In this document: positions 43,753 through 53,442 of the stretch, in pieces | How positions within the stretch are numbered: the first letter of the stretch is position 1 | Layout of the letters: every line of letters begins with the position of its first letter | Assembly: GCF_023100905.1 (NCBI RefSeq) | Contig: NZ_CP064686.1 | Location: forward strand, 6,014,001-6,078,000 | Reading direction: 5' to 3' | Length of the DNA: 64,000 nucleotides | Origin: Bradyrhizobium sp. 4 | GTDB lineage: Bacteria > Pseudomonadota > Alphaproteobacteria > Rhizobiales > Xanthobacteraceae | The notes under the pieces: generated by a model | The model's input: the letters and a program-made list of their open reading frames with translations, nothing else | What the model was told of the DNA's origin: nothing | Databases searched by the model: none | Made by a program: the position numbers and the translations under genes

Positions 43753-45399
43753 CTACGCCACCGCCGCATCCGGCACGCGCGCGGCTTCCATCGGCTGCTT
43801 GCCGCGGATCAGGTCCGAGGCGCGGTCGGCGATCATCATAGTTGAGGCATTGAGGTTCGCCGAGATCATGCGTGGCATCACGGAGGCGTCGATGACGCGG
43901 AGACCTTGCAACCCGTGAACTCGGAGCTGGTCGTCGACCACCGCCCAGGTGGAGTCCGCCGGGCCCATGCGGCAGGTGCAGCCGGGGTGGAAGGTGGTGG
44001 TGCCGCGTTCGGTGGCGGCGGCCAAGAACTCGTCGTCGGTGTTGATGTTCGGGCCCGGGAAATCCTCGTAGGCGTAATAGGGCGACAGCGGCGCGCTCTT
44101 CAGCAGGCGCCGCGCCAGCTTCATGCCACCGACGATGACGCGGCGGTCGAGCTCGGCGTCGAGATAATTGGTCTGGATGATCGGCGGCGCAAACGGATCT
44201 GACGAGCGGATCCGGACATAGCCGCGGCTCTCCGGACGCTGCTGCCAGGACGCGACGGTCATGCCGGGCTCGTCCTCGAGCTGGCCCTGCACGCCTTCCT
44301 TGTAGGACGCCGGCGTGAAGGTGAGCTGCAAGTCGGAGCTGTCGGCGCTCTCGCCGGAATGCCAGAAGCAATAGACCATGGTCGGCGACAGCGACAGCAG
44401 GCCTTTGCGCGCGGTCGCCCATTTCATCGCCTCGACCCAGAGACGCCAGCCGCGGCGAAGCTCGTTGATGGTCCTGATGTCTTTGACGCGCGCGACCGTT
44501 CGCGGCGCGTAATGGTCCTGCAGGCCTTCGCCGACCGGAAGCGCGTGACGCACGGCGATGCCGTGGGCGCTCAACAAATCTGGCGAGCCGATGCCGGAGA
44601 GCTGCAACAGCTGCGGCGAATTATAAGTGCCGCCGGAGAGAATCACTTCCTTGTTGGCGCGCACTTCGACCGGCGTGCCGCCACTACCGCCCTTCATGTA
44701 GCGCACGCCGACGGCGCGCTTGCCCTCGAAGATGATCTCGGTCGCGTGCGCGTGGGTGTGGACATGCACGTTCGGACGCTTCATCGCGGGCTTCAGAAAC
44801 GCGGTGGCGCCGGAGACGCGCAAGCCCCTATCGATGGTGCGCTGGCAGTAGGAGACGCCTTCCTGGGTCTTGCCGTTGTAGTCGGGATTGCGCGGAATCC
44901 CGAGGCTCACCGCGCCTTCCATGAAGGCTTCGCAAAGTGGATCGCGCCAGTTCATGGTGGTGACGGTGAGATTGCCGTCGCGGCCGCGATAAACATCCTC
45001 GCCCTCGCCGACGCGCTTCTCCAGCCGCCGGAAGTAAGGCAGCACGTCGGCATAGCCCCAGCCGCGATTGCCCATCTGCGCCCAGGTGTCGAAATCCATG
45101 CGCTGGCCGCGATTGTAGATATGGCCATTGATCGAGGACGAGCCGCCGAGCGTCTTGCCGCGCGGCGCGTAGATGCTGCGCCCGCCGGTCCAGGGCCCGA
45201 CCTCCTGCTGGTAGGCCCAGTTGATGCTCTTCATGTGGAAGGTCTTGATGAAGCCGGCCGGCAGATGGATGTAGGGATGCCAGTCGCTCGGGCCCGCCTC
45301 GAGTACGCAGACGCTGGTAGCAGGGTCTTCGCTCAGCCGGCTGGTGAGCACGCAACCGGCGGAGCCCGCGCCGACGATCACATAATCAAATCTGTCCAT
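43753..45399 (-). CDS. GMC family oxidoreductase (choline dehydrogenase-like)
   Basis: 548 residues from ATG 45399 (frame open to 45432). FAD-binding start MDRFDYVIVGAGSAGCVLTS; the GMC signature GGSSSINGHIYNRGQ is present. The C-terminal active site has FHPGCTCRMG and NLNAST, with the catalytic histidine region preserved. Oxidises alcohols such as choline or polyethylene glycol-type substrates; the true substrate is unknown. Probably transcribed with the GNAT gene upstream (16 bp gap) on the same strand. Confidence 0.92.
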   Translation of the reverse strand: MDRFDYVIVGAGSAGCVLTSRLSEDPATSVCVLEAGPSDWHPYIHLPAGFIKTFHMKSINWAYQQEVGPWTGGRSIYAPRGKTLGGSSSINGHIYNRGQRMDFDTWAQMGNRGWGYADVLPYFRRLEKRVGEGEDVYRGRDGNLTVTTMNWRDPLCEAFMEGAVSLGIPRNPDYNGKTQEGVSYCQRTIDRGLRVSGATAFLKPAMKRPNVHVHTHAHATEIIFEGKRAVGVRYMKGGSGGTPVEVRANKEVILSGGTYNSPQLLQLSGIGSPDLLSAHGIAVRHALPVGEGLQDHYAPRTVARVKDIRTINELRRGWRLWVEAMKWATARKGLLSLSPTMVYCFWHSGESADSSDLQLTFTPASYKEGVQGQLEDEPGMTVASWQQRPESRGYVRIRSSDPFAPPIIQTNYLDAELDRRVIVGGMKLARRLLKSAPLSPYYAYEDFPGPNINTDDEFLAAATERGTTTFHPGCTCRMGPADSTWAVVDDQLRVHGLQGLRVIDASVMPRMISANLNASTMMIADRASDLIRGKQPMEAARVPDAAVA

Positions 45400-45415
45400 G
45401 GTGCCTCGGCCGCCT

Positions 45416-46009
45416 CTAGCGCGGCTTGTCATTGAGTTGATAATTCAAATGCATTCGCACGGTCGGCCATTCGGCCGCGGTGATGCTGTAGACCACGGTG
45501 TCGCGGAGCGTGCCGTTCGGCGCGACCTGGTGGCTGCGCAGGATGCCGTCCTGCTTGGCGCCCAGGCGCTCGATGGCGCGACGGCTCTGGTGATTGAAGA
45601 AGTGGGTGCGGAATTCCACCGCAATGCAGTCCAGGGTTTCGAAGGCGTGGGTGAGCAGCAGCAGCTTGCACTGCGTGTTGAGCGGGCCGCGCTGCGCGCT
45701 CTTGCCATACCATGTCGAGCCGATCTCGACGCGGCGGTTGGCGGCATCGATGTTCATGTAGGTCGTCATGCCCACGATCTTGCCGCTGCCATCGAACACG
45801 GTGAAGGGGAGCATCGAGCCCGCGGCCTGAAGACCGAGCCGGCGGTCGATTTCCTTGCTCATGTTGTCCGGCGTCGGAATCGCGGTGTACCAGATGGTGG
45901 AGAGCTCGCCGTCCTTCACGGCCTCGATCAGCCCCTCGCGGTGCTGATGCGACAACGGCTCCAGACCGGCATGCTGTCCGCGCAGGGTAATGGGATCAGG
46001 CCAGGGCAT
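45416..46009 (-). CDS. GNAT family N-acetyltransferase (RimJ-like)
   Basis: 197 residues from ATG 46009. GNAT fold: FTVFDGSGKIVGMTTYMNID (beta sheet with coenzyme A site following), RRVEIGSTWYGKSAQRGPLN, KLLLLTHAFETLDCIAVEFR, RLGAKQDGILRSH. Similar to ribosomal protein alanine acetyltransferase relatives. Acceptor unknown. It sits 16 bp ahead of the GMC gene and is separated from SMP-30 by a family A repeat. Confidence 0.88.
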   Translation of the reverse strand: MPWPDPITLRGQHAGLEPLSHQHREGLIEAVKDGELSTIWYTAIPTPDNMSKEIDRRLGLQAAGSMLPFTVFDGSGKIVGMTTYMNIDAANRRVEIGSTWYGKSAQRGPLNTQCKLLLLTHAFETLDCIAVEFRTHFFNHQSRRAIERLGAKQDGILRSHQVAPNGTLRDTVVYSITAAEWPTVRMHLNYQLNDKPR

Positions 46010-46025
46010 TTGAAACTCTCTTTTA

Positions 46026-46110
46026 GTCATTGCGAGGAGCGAAGCGACGAAGCAATCCAGACTGTCACCGCGGACGCATTCCTGGATTGCTTCGCTTCGC
46101 TCGCAATGAC
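46026..46110. repeat. Palindromic repeat family A, copy 4
   Basis: 85 bp with GTCATTGCGAGGAGCGAAGCG start, AAGCAATCCAGAC / CCTGGATTGCTTC arms and GCTCGCAATGAC end. It fills the spacer between the GNAT and SMP-30 genes. Confidence 0.85.
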
Positions 46111-46125
46111 GGTCACTAGCACCGT

Positions 46126-47052
46126 TTACTTGTTTAGGAAATTGAGCGGCAAACCGCCACGCGGCCAGTCCATCGCGATCAGTTCGCCCTTGCCTGAGAG
46201 CGTGATGTAGGCGGTCTTCAGCTCGGGACCGCCGAAGGCGATGTTGGTGGTGACGCGGTCGCCGGTCGGGACCTGCTCGACCAGGGTGCCATCGGGCGCG
46301 ATCACCGAGATGCAACCGGAGACGAGGGTGGCGACACAGACATTGCCGTTCGCTTCGACCGCCAGCGAGTCGAACATCTGGTAGCCGCCGAGGCCGCAGA
46401 TCGGTTTGCCGCGCTCGCCGCGATAGATCACGTCGCGCGGCTTCAGCGTGCCGGGCGCGGAGAGCTCGTAGGCCCAGAGCCGGCCGGTGGGCGTCTCCGC
46501 GATATAGACGGTGGCCTCGTCCGGCGACAGGCCGATGCCGTTCGCCGGCAGTATGCCGTGCACGACCTCGACGATCTCTTTCATGCCGGGCTTGAGATAA
46601 TACATGCCGCCGACGTCCATCTCGCGCGCGCGGCGCTTGCCGAGATCGGAGAACCAGAGGCCGCCCTGCTTGTCGAACACCAGATCGTTCGGCCCACGCA
46701 GATCGTGCTCGCCGCATTTCGTCACGACGGTCTCGATCTTGCCCGATTGGAGATCGACGCGCTGGATCGAGCCGCCGAGATAATCGTCGGGCTGCGGACC
46801 CGGCATGATCATGTTGCGGGTCGGGATCCAGGAGAAGCCGCCATTGTTGCAGATGTAGATCTTGCCGTCGGGGCCGAGGGCTGCGCCGTTCGGGCCGCCC
46901 GGAATCTTCGCGACGATCTCCTTGCGCCCGTCGGGATGGATTCGGGTCAGGCGCTGGCCGCGGATTTCCACCAGCACAACCGAGCCGTCCGGCATCACGA
47001 CCGGCCCTTCGGGAAATTCGAGGTCGGTGGCGAGAACTCGGACGTTGGACAT
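46126..47052 (-). CDS. SMP-30/gluconolactonase family protein
   Basis: 308 residues with no signal peptide. Six-bladed propeller: the metal residue context FPEGPVVMPDGSVVLVEIRG, then NGAALGPDGKIYICNNGGFS, KCGEHDLRGPNDLVFDKQGG and PANGIGLSPDEATVYIAET. Hydrolyses sugar-derived or other lactones. The lactone is unknown. It could feed a pathway with the GMC enzyme encoded downstream on the same strand, a lactone being the typical product of sugar oxidation. Confidence 0.88.
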   Translation of the reverse strand: MSNVRVLATDLEFPEGPVVMPDGSVVLVEIRGQRLTRIHPDGRKEIVAKIPGGPNGAALGPDGKIYICNNGGFSWIPTRNMIMPGPQPDDYLGGSIQRVDLQSGKIETVVTKCGEHDLRGPNDLVFDKQGGLWFSDLGKRRAREMDVGGMYYLKPGMKEIVEVVHGILPANGIGLSPDEATVYIAETPTGRLWAYELSAPGTLKPRDVIYRGERGKPICGLGGYQMFDSLAVEANGNVCVATLVSGCISVIAPDGTLVEQVPTGDRVTTNIAFGGPELKTAYITLSGKGELIAMDWPRGGLPLNFLNK

Positions 47053-47184
47053 GTGGACCCTCCCGGCTGCTTGTTATGACTTGCACGGGATGTCCGGCAC
47101 GGCCCCACACGCAAGATTGCCTGCGGTTATGACAAAGTCGCCGGGGCTTGCCAAGCAAGCGGGATGGTATGCCAGCGTTGCGCG

Positions 47185-48018
47185 CTAATCTCGCACGGGT
47201 ATCCAAATCTCCAGGCCGCCATTGCCGGTGGCGGGATCGAATTTCTCGTCGTAGCGTTCGAAGTTCGGCGCATCCGCAGCCTTCAGGCCGGAGGCCGGCA
47301 GCCACTGATTCCAGATCGCGTTGACGGTGCGCCTGATCGAGGCGACGTGGTCGGCGTGGGTGAACACCGCATAGCGCTGCTCGGGGATACGGATACGGCC
47401 GAAGCGGCGCGGCAGTTCGGAGAAATCGCCGACCTCGACGCCGGCGATGTAGTCGAAATTGCCGGCATCGTCGCCGTTGCAGCAGACGCCATAGGCGACC
47501 GGTCCAACGCGCGCGGGAATGTCGCCGACCTCCCGGTGGAAGCGCTGCCACAGACCTGGAATGGCCGCGCCGTTGTCGCAGGAGATGCGCTCGTTGATGC
47601 CTGCGACGAGGAAGGCCTTTGTGGTTTCGAAGCGCGGGGTGGCGAGTTTGTCGGAGATGGTCGAGTCCATGAGGATCGGCTCCTGAAGCTTGAGATGGCC
47701 GGTGCATTGCGCGGCCCGCACCGCTTCCGGCGTGGTGCCAAACTGGTCGCGGAACGCGCGGGTGAATGCTTCGTGCGAGCCGTAATCGGCCTCCAGCGCC
47801 AGCGACAGGATGTCCGGCGCGCCGTTCGCAAGACTGCGCGCCGCTTCGCTCAGCCGCCGCGCGCGCACGTACCGCATCACCGGCAGGCCGGTCGCGGCAG
47901 CAAACGCGCGCACGATGTGGAACCGCGACACGCCGGATATCGCCGCGATCTCATCGAGCGTCATCGGCTCGGCCAGATGGCTCTCGACATACCAGAGCGC
48001 GCGCTGGGCTGGGTTCAT
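47185..48018 (-). CDS. AraC family regulator with GyrI-like effector domain
   Basis: 277 residues from ATG 48018 (frame open to 48045). The N-terminal 100 residues hold two AraC HTH motifs (MTLDEIAAISGVSRFHIVRA and LSLALEADYGSHEAFTRAFR), with the typical FxxQFGTTPEAVR. The C-terminal half, from about residue 110, is a GyrI/SOUL-type ligand-binding domain. Divergent from the enolase-superfamily gene, which it may control. Ligand unknown. Confidence 0.9.
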   Translation of the reverse strand: MNPAQRALWYVESHLAEPMTLDEIAAISGVSRFHIVRAFAAATGLPVMRYVRARRLSEAARSLANGAPDILSLALEADYGSHEAFTRAFRDQFGTTPEAVRAAQCTGHLKLQEPILMDSTISDKLATPRFETTKAFLVAGINERISCDNGAAIPGLWQRFHREVGDIPARVGPVAYGVCCNGDDAGNFDYIAGVEVGDFSELPRRFGRIRIPEQRYAVFTHADHVASIRRTVNAIWNQWLPASGLKAADAPNFERYDEKFDPATGNGGLEIWIPVRD

Positions 48019-48195
48019 GGCGTTTCTCGTTCGAAGCGCGACCATGGTGCACGGAAGTCCGCAGGCTTCGCTTGATCGGCGTTGCGGTCCCGCAAGATGA
48101 TAACGCCGGAACAGCCACTGGCAACGTCCGGGCGTTCATGGCTACACTCGGGACGTCCTGGCAACCGCTCACGAGAAAGCAGGAGGAACTGCGTC

Positions 48196-49299
48196 ATGAA
48201 GATCACCGATGTGCGGGCGCACCATATCCGCATCCCCTATGACGCCGGTGTCGCGAGCTTCCGTCAGGGCGCCTCCGCCATCACGGCCCTCGACATGGTG
48301 ATGGTCGAGGTCACCACCGACGCCGGGTTGACCGGCTGGGGCGATGCCTTCGCCTATGTCTGCCCCCGCACCACGCGCAGTGCCGTGGAGGAAATGATCG
48401 CACCGCAGGCGCGGGGGCTGGAGGTTCCCGATGCTGCCGGCATTCCGGCGGTGATGGAGCAGATCCAGCGTAACCTGCATCTGTTCGGCCGATACGGCAT
48501 CACCATGTTCGCGATCTCCGGGTTCGACATCGCGCTGTGGGACCTCGCCGCCAAGATCAAGAGCGTGCCGGTGCATCGCCTGCTCGGCGGCACCAGGCGC
48601 CCGGCCATTCCGGCCTATGCGAGCCTGTTGCGGATCGGCTCGCCCGACAACATCGCCGCCGAATGCAAGAAGGCGCTGGCGCTCGGCTACGGCGCCATCA
48701 AGCTGCACGAGACCACGGCGCCGGCGGTGTTTGCCGCGCGCGCGGCGATCGGGCCCGGCATTCCGCTGATGGTCGACATGAACTGCCCGCTGTCAGGCGA
48801 AGAGGCGATCGCGTTCGCCAGGACATGCCGGGACGCGCAGCCGATGTTCCTGGAGGAGCCGGTCTGGCCGCCGGAGGATTTTGCGGCGCTCGCCGAGGTC
48901 CGCAGCAAGGGCGGGCTCGGCGTCGCCGCCGGCGAGAACGCCTGCACGGAATATCAATTCCGCCAGATGATGGATGCGGGCGCGGTCAGCCACGCCCAGC
49001 CGTCGGTGATCAAGGTCGGCGGCATCACGGAATTCCTGAAGGTTGGGGCGCTCGCAGATCGGGTCGGCGTCAAGATCGTTCCGCACTCCCCGTATTTCGG
49101 CCCCGGCCTGCTGGCGACCTTGCATCTGCTGGCGGGGCGCGACGACGGCTTCGTCGAGATGTTTTACCTGAAGCGCGAGGCCTGCCTGTGGGGCGGCCGC
49201 GCCGATGTCGATGCCACCGGCCATGTCGCGGTGCCGACCGGACCTGGGCTCGGTTATGAGCCCGACCGCAGCGTGATGGAGCGATATCGCGTCGCCTGA
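48196..49299 (+). CDS. Mandelate racemase/muconate lactonizing enzyme family protein
   Basis: 367 residues from ATG 48196 with AGGAGG upstream; earlier in-frame codons are not coding. Enolase superfamily: N-terminal capping domain (MKITDVRAHHIRIPYDAG), barrel with lysine in YGAIKLHETTAP, and metal ligands in MVDMNC, FLEEPVWP and AAGENAC. A histidine follows in VPHSPYFGPG. The set fits acid-sugar dehydratases or racemases. Substrate unknown. Divergent from an AraC regulator. Confidence 0.9.
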   Translation: MKITDVRAHHIRIPYDAGVASFRQGASAITALDMVMVEVTTDAGLTGWGDAFAYVCPRTTRSAVEEMIAPQARGLEVPDAAGIPAVMEQIQRNLHLFGRYGITMFAISGFDIALWDLAAKIKSVPVHRLLGGTRRPAIPAYASLLRIGSPDNIAAECKKALALGYGAIKLHETTAPAVFAARAAIGPGIPLMVDMNCPLSGEEAIAFARTCRDAQPMFLEEPVWPPEDFAALAEVRSKGGLGVAAGENACTEYQFRQMMDAGAVSHAQPSVIKVGGITEFLKVGALADRVGVKIVPHSPYFGPGLLATLHLLAGRDDGFVEMFYLKREACLWGGRADVDATGHVAVPTGPGLGYEPDRSVMERYRVA

Positions 49300-49308
49300 G
49301 CGCGGCGC

Positions 49309-49665
49309 CTATTTCGCCGCATCCTTCGGCGGCGGCGCATCCTGTTTCTTCTTCACATCCTCAGCGGTCTTCGCCTGCGCGGCCTGGAGATCGCCGAGCA
49401 TCTTCTGAAAGCCGGCCACGGTCGTCTTCAACGCGTCGATCTGGCGACCCGCGGCGTCCAGCTTCTGCTGGTGATCGAGGTTCAGCTTGGTGATCGTCTT
49501 CTGCAGGAAGTCGACGTTGCTCTGGAGGCAGCTGGTGCGGCGCTCCATGGTCTTCTCGACGGTGCAGATCTCGATGCCGGGCACGTCCTGCGCGCGGACC
49601 GGCGCAATCGCCAGCGTGGCGAGCAGTGACATCGCGAAACAGACGCCGGCGCTTCGAAGCAGCAT
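49309..49665 (-). CDS. Exported coiled-coil hypothetical protein
   Basis: 118 residues. Signal peptide MLLRSAGVCFAMSLLATLAI (cleavage near VRAQD). Two cysteines (EICTVEKTMERRTSCLQSNV) precede a heptad-like region (FLQKTITKLNLDHQQKLDAA). The tail is Lys/Pro-rich. Small periplasmic protein of unknown function; converges on the enolase-superfamily gene. Confidence 0.75.
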   Translation of the reverse strand: MLLRSAGVCFAMSLLATLAIAPVRAQDVPGIEICTVEKTMERRTSCLQSNVDFLQKTITKLNLDHQQKLDAAGRQIDALKTTVAGFQKMLGDLQAAQAKTAEDVKKKQDAPPPKDAAK

Positions 49666-49845
49666 GCAGGTTCCTCGTCAAATCAATCACGGCAATGTGC
49701 GCTTTTTGCACGCAGCCTGTCGAGGCTACCACACTCGCACCGCATTCTCGCGTTGAGCTTGCGCTGTTCCCTCAGACGGGGAGCGATGATCTGCACGCGG
49801 AGGAAATGGGCGCTCCTTCCGCGGCTTTGTTTAGGGGAGTTTTTG

Positions 49846-50070
49846 ATGGCAACGCGCGACAGACGACTGGCGGAATTTGACGGCGCCGGAGAACCGCCGC
49901 CTGGCCTTGCAGTCGAAGTGCTGTGCGAGGACCACAGCGGGACTTATCAGCTGCCGTTCGCCTGCCGCTATGTCGAGGGACGCTGGCAGAACCACGCGGC
50001 CGGCGTCGCAGTCGAAGCAACCGTCATCGGCTGGCGCGTCCCGCGCATGAAGCATTCGGGCGTGGCCTGA
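49846..50070 (+). CDS. Small hypothetical protein
   Basis: 74 residues from ATG 49846 with GGGGAG upstream; the longer frame from 49753 is not needed. Sequence MATRDRRLAEFDGAGEPPPG and VLCEDHSGTYQLPFACRYVE contains two cysteines. No family recognised. A hairpin follows at 50099. Confidence 0.6.
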   Translation: MATRDRRLAEFDGAGEPPPGLAVEVLCEDHSGTYQLPFACRYVEGRWQNHAAGVAVEATVIGWRVPRMKHSGVA

Positions 50071-50098
50071 GCACTGATTTCTGTCTCAAAATGCAACG

Positions 50099-50134
50099 GG
50101 GCCGCGTCCCGGCTTAACCTTCGGAACGCGGCCC
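50099..50134 (+). terminator. Hairpin/terminator after the 49846 gene
   Basis: Perfect 9-bp stem GGGCCGCGT / ACGCGGCCC with an 18-base loop, 28 bp after the stop. No T tract follows, so it may be only partly effective. The rest of the 50071-50348 gap shows no gene. Confidence 0.45.
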
Positions 50135-50348
50135 GAACGAATCACGTCCGAATCAGCCGTAGGCCCCCGTACGCGCCTGTTCACGGCTAGATGTCGCAAG
50201 CAGCCAGCGCGCGCACACAATATCTGCGCAGCGCGTGAGCCAGCCCAGCCGGCCACGGGCGTCAAACGTTAACGGCTTCAATGACATGACTGCGGGGTGC
50301 GGCGGTTGGATGCTCGCTCCCAAAACAGGCAGATGGCACCCCGCCTGC

Positions 50349-51005
50349 CTAATATTCGACCTCGAGCTCCTCGATCTCGGCCGGCTCGTCCTTGGCCGCC
50401 GCGATCCATTCCTTCATCTCCGGCATGGCCATGATGGTATCGGCATAAGCCTGCTGCCGCGGATCGAGCTTGACGTTGTAGGTCACGAAGCGCGTCACCA
50501 CCGGGGCGTACATCGCATCAGCCATGGTGCGGGTCTCGCCGAACAGGAAGGGCCCGCCCGATTTCTCCAGGCAGTCGCGCCAGATCGCCCAGACGCGATC
50601 GATGTCAGCCTGCGCGCGCGACCAGATCTTGAAGCCCGGGAAGTGCCCCTTCAGGTTGACCGGCAGCGACGCGCGCAAGGTGGTGAAGCCTGAATGGATT
50701 TCCCCACAAATCGAGCGGCAATGCGCGCGCTGAACGCGATCCGCGGGCAACAGCCCGGCATCCGGCATCGCCTCGTTGAGATATTCGGCGATCGCCAGCG
50801 TATCCCAGACGATCGCGCCGTCGTGCCGCAGGCACGGCACCAGGATCGAAGACGACAACAGCAGGATTTCGGCGCGCGCCGACGCGTCGTCCGGTGCGGT
50901 GACGATCTCCTCGAAATCGAGCCCGGAAAATTTCGTGAGCAGCCAGCCACGCAGCGACCAGGACGAATAGTTCTTGCTGCTGATGGTCAGTGTCGCCTTC
51001 GCCAT
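50349..51005 (-). CDS. Glutathione S-transferase family protein
   Basis: 218 residues from ATG 51005; a longer in-frame start (51155) gives a basic, non-native N-terminus. GST N-domain: TISSKNYSSWSLRGWLLTKF and SSSILVPCLRHDGAIVWDTL, then AIAEYLNEAMPDAGLLP. The Ser-rich N-terminal motif suits YfcF/maleylacetoacetate isomerase-like GSTs. Function unknown. Divergent from phaZ. Confidence 0.9.
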   Translation of the reverse strand: MAKATLTISSKNYSSWSLRGWLLTKFSGLDFEEIVTAPDDASARAEILLLSSSILVPCLRHDGAIVWDTLAIAEYLNEAMPDAGLLPADRVQRAHCRSICGEIHSGFTTLRASLPVNLKGHFPGFKIWSRAQADIDRVWAIWRDCLEKSGGPFLFGETRTMADAMYAPVVTRFVTYNVKLDPRQQAYADTIMAMPEMKEWIAAAKDEPAEIEELEVEY

Positions 51006-51177
51006 GTGGCCTTCCCTCACGCCTGTGACTCGCACCCTGCCCGGACTCTGCGGGAGTGCGCACCGCCTGTGCTTCCCGCGAAAAGAGCAGCAAGCGACGT
51101 GCCAATCTTGAGGACGGCCCATCTCCGGATTGGCTCCGATATTGCATAGCAGCACGGGGACAGGTGGGCGTTTCAGT

Positions 51178-52401
51178 ATGATGTCGATGTATTATCAAGC
51201 CTTTCAGAACCATATGGACCTGACGGCGCCGTGGCGATCGGGGGCCTCCTCCGCGCTCAAATTCCTCAATCTGGTGCCGCAGGGCTTGTCGGATCAGGTC
51301 GTCGGCCGGCTGTCGGCCGCACTGGAGCTAATCTCCCGCTCCACCCTCACCTATCACCGCCCCGCCTACGGCATCGACAGCGTCATGGTCGGCAATCGCG
51401 AGGTCGCCGTGACCGAGGAGATCGCTTACGCGACCCCGTTCGGCTCGCTGCTGCGTTTCAAGAAAGAGGGCGTGGGCGAGCAGCCGCGCATGCTGCTGGT
51501 GGCGCCGATGTCCGGCCATTTCGCGACGCTGCTGCGCGGCACCGTGAAGACGCTGCTGCAGGATCACGATGTCTACATCACCGACTGGCACAATCCGCGC
51601 GACATTCCCCGCAGCGAGGGCCGCTTCGGGCTCGACGACTACACAGAGCATCTCATCGACTTCCTCGGCCAATTGGGCCCGCGCCCGCATATGGTCGCGA
51701 TCTGCCAGCCCTCGGTCTCGGCGCTCGCGGCTGCCGCAATCATGTGCGAGGGCAACCATCCTTCGCGGCCGGCGACGTTGACGCTGATGGCCGGCCCGAT
51801 CGACACGCGCATCCTGCCGACCAGGGTCAACGAATTCGCCAAGAGCAGGCCGATCGACTGGTTCGAGCAGAACCTGATCAACTACGTGCCGATGCAGTGC
51901 CGCGGTGCCTTGCGGAAAGTCTATCCCGGCTTCGTGCAGCTCACCGCCTTCGTCTCGATGAATCTCGAGCGCCACATCAAGCAGCACATCGATCTCGCCG
52001 ATCACATCGCCAAGGGCGAGAAGGAGAAGGCGGCCAGCATCAAGACCTTCTACGACGAATATTTCGCCGTGATGGACCTGCCGGCGGAATTCTACATCGA
52101 GACCGTTCGCGACGTGTTCCAGGAGCATCTTCTGCCCCAGGGCAAGCTGATGCATCGGGGACGTCCGGTGAACACCAAGGCCGTCAGCCGCATGGGGCTG
52201 ATGACGGTCGAGGGCGAGAAGGACGACATCTGCGCGATCGGCCAGACGCTGGCCGCGCAAGACCTCTGCACCGGCGTGCGCGCCTACCGCCGTGTGCACC
52301 ACATGCAGGCCGGCGTCGGCCATTACGGCGTGTTCTCGGGCAAGCGCTGGAACAACGAGATCTACCCGCTGCTGCGGGATTTCGTGCACGTGAACTCCTG
52401 A
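51178..52401 (+). CDS. phaZ: Intracellular polyhydroxyalkanoate depolymerase
   Basis: 407 residues from ATG 51178 (MMSMYYQAFQNHMDLTAPWR). The family-specific nucleophile Cys176 in AICQPSVSALAAAAI replaces the serine of lipases. Other blocks: MLLVAPMSGHFATLLRGTVK, YITDWHNPRDIP, VEGEKDDICAIGQT with the Asp, and HHMQAGVGHYGVFSGKRW with the His of the triad. It mobilises intracellular PHB granules as carbon reserve. Frequent in Bradyrhizobium. Monocistronic. Confidence 0.95.
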   Translation: MMSMYYQAFQNHMDLTAPWRSGASSALKFLNLVPQGLSDQVVGRLSAALELISRSTLTYHRPAYGIDSVMVGNREVAVTEEIAYATPFGSLLRFKKEGVGEQPRMLLVAPMSGHFATLLRGTVKTLLQDHDVYITDWHNPRDIPRSEGRFGLDDYTEHLIDFLGQLGPRPHMVAICQPSVSALAAAAIMCEGNHPSRPATLTLMAGPIDTRILPTRVNEFAKSRPIDWFEQNLINYVPMQCRGALRKVYPGFVQLTAFVSMNLERHIKQHIDLADHIAKGEKEKAASIKTFYDEYFAVMDLPAEFYIETVRDVFQEHLLPQGKLMHRGRPVNTKAVSRMGLMTVEGEKDDICAIGQTLAAQDLCTGVRAYRRVHHMQAGVGHYGVFSGKRWNNEIYPLLRDFVHVNS

Positions 52402-52515
52402 AGCTCCGCCAAATTTCTTCAGCAGGATCGGACAAGGCAGCGCGGCTTTGGGAAAGACGCCGACCCTGCACCAAACCTAAAACACGGACATGCCGCTCCC
52501 GCCGGAGGCCAAGCC

Positions 52516-53442
52516 ATGTCCGAATTGCCACCCCCTGCCGCCACTCCGGCCGCGATCGTCGACGCGCTCAAAACGGTCGCAGGCAATCCGCCGAAGGTGC
52601 GTGCGAGCTTCGCCAAGGGCCGATGCGTGCGCGGCACCTATGCCCCGTCCGACCGCGCCGCAGAGATCACGCGATCGCTGAGCTTCACCAAGCCCTCGCG
52701 CGTGCTGGCGCGCTTCTCCGTTGGCGGCGGCAATCCCGGGGTGACCGACACCAACAACCTCGTGCTGCGCGGCTTCAGCTTCAGGCTTGGCGACGACGCC
52801 CATCGCTCCGACATCCTGACCGAAACCGCTCCGGTGCATTTTGCACGGACGCTCGACCAGATGCTCGCCTTCCTCGAGGCGCGAATTCCGGGCGCGGACG
52901 GCGAGCCTGACATCGAGAAGGTCCGGGCTTTTTCCGCGGCCAATCCTGAAACGCTGAACCAGGCGAAGTACATCGCGGCGCGCCGGCTGCCCGGCAGTTT
53001 TTCCGGCACGACCTATTGGGGCGTGCACGCCTTTCCCGCGACGAACGCGAAGGGCGAGACCCGCTTTATCAAGTTCAAGGTCGCGCCTGTCGGCGGCGAC
53101 GTCACCTTGAGCGAAGACGAAGCCAGGACAAAGTCGGTCGATTTCCTCCATGACGATCTCGCGCGGAGGATCGCAGCCGGCGACGTCCGCTTCAACGTGA
53201 TGGCCTTGCTCGACCGCCCCGAGGATCCCACCATGGACGTGACCCTGCGATGGCCGGACGAGGACAACCGTGAACAGGTGCGGCTCGGGACCATCGTCAT
53301 CACCAGCCTCGAGGCCAATGAGGCCTGCGACGGCTCCATCTTCAATCCGGCCAATCTTGCCGACGGCATCGGCCATCCGCTGGACGAGATCTTTGCGGCG
53401 CGCCGCACGGCCTACACCTATTCGCTGGAAACGCGGCGCTGA
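52516..53442 (+). CDS. Catalase-related peroxidase family protein
   Basis: 308 residues with no signal peptide. Resembles small SrpA-like catalase-fold proteins: an arginine/glycine heme-pocket region FSVGGGNPGVTDTNNLVLRG and YWGVHAFPATNAKGETRFIK, with the tyrosine that would ligate heme in the C-terminal RRTAYTYSLETRR. The large catalase tetramer arms are missing. Peroxidase rather than true catalase activity is expected. Converges on the AraC gene with no gap. Confidence 0.85.
   Translation: MSELPPPAATPAAIVDALKTVAGNPPKVRASFAKGRCVRGTYAPSDRAAEITRSLSFTKPSRVLARFSVGGGNPGVTDTNNLVLRGFSFRLGDDAHRSDILTETAPVHFARTLDQMLAFLEARIPGADGEPDIEKVRAFSAANPETLNQAKYIAARRLPGSFSGTTYWGVHAFPATNAKGETRFIKFKVAPVGGDVTLSEDEARTKSVDFLHDDLARRIAAGDVRFNVMALLDRPEDPTMDVTLRWPDEDNREQVRLGTIVITSLEANEACDGSIFNPANLADGIGHPLDEIFAARRTAYTYSLETRR

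Noticed and set aside
45416..47707. 763-codon minus-strand frame
   Set aside because: Contains the GNAT protein only up to 46009; upstream is out-of-frame read-through of SMP-30 and a repeat.
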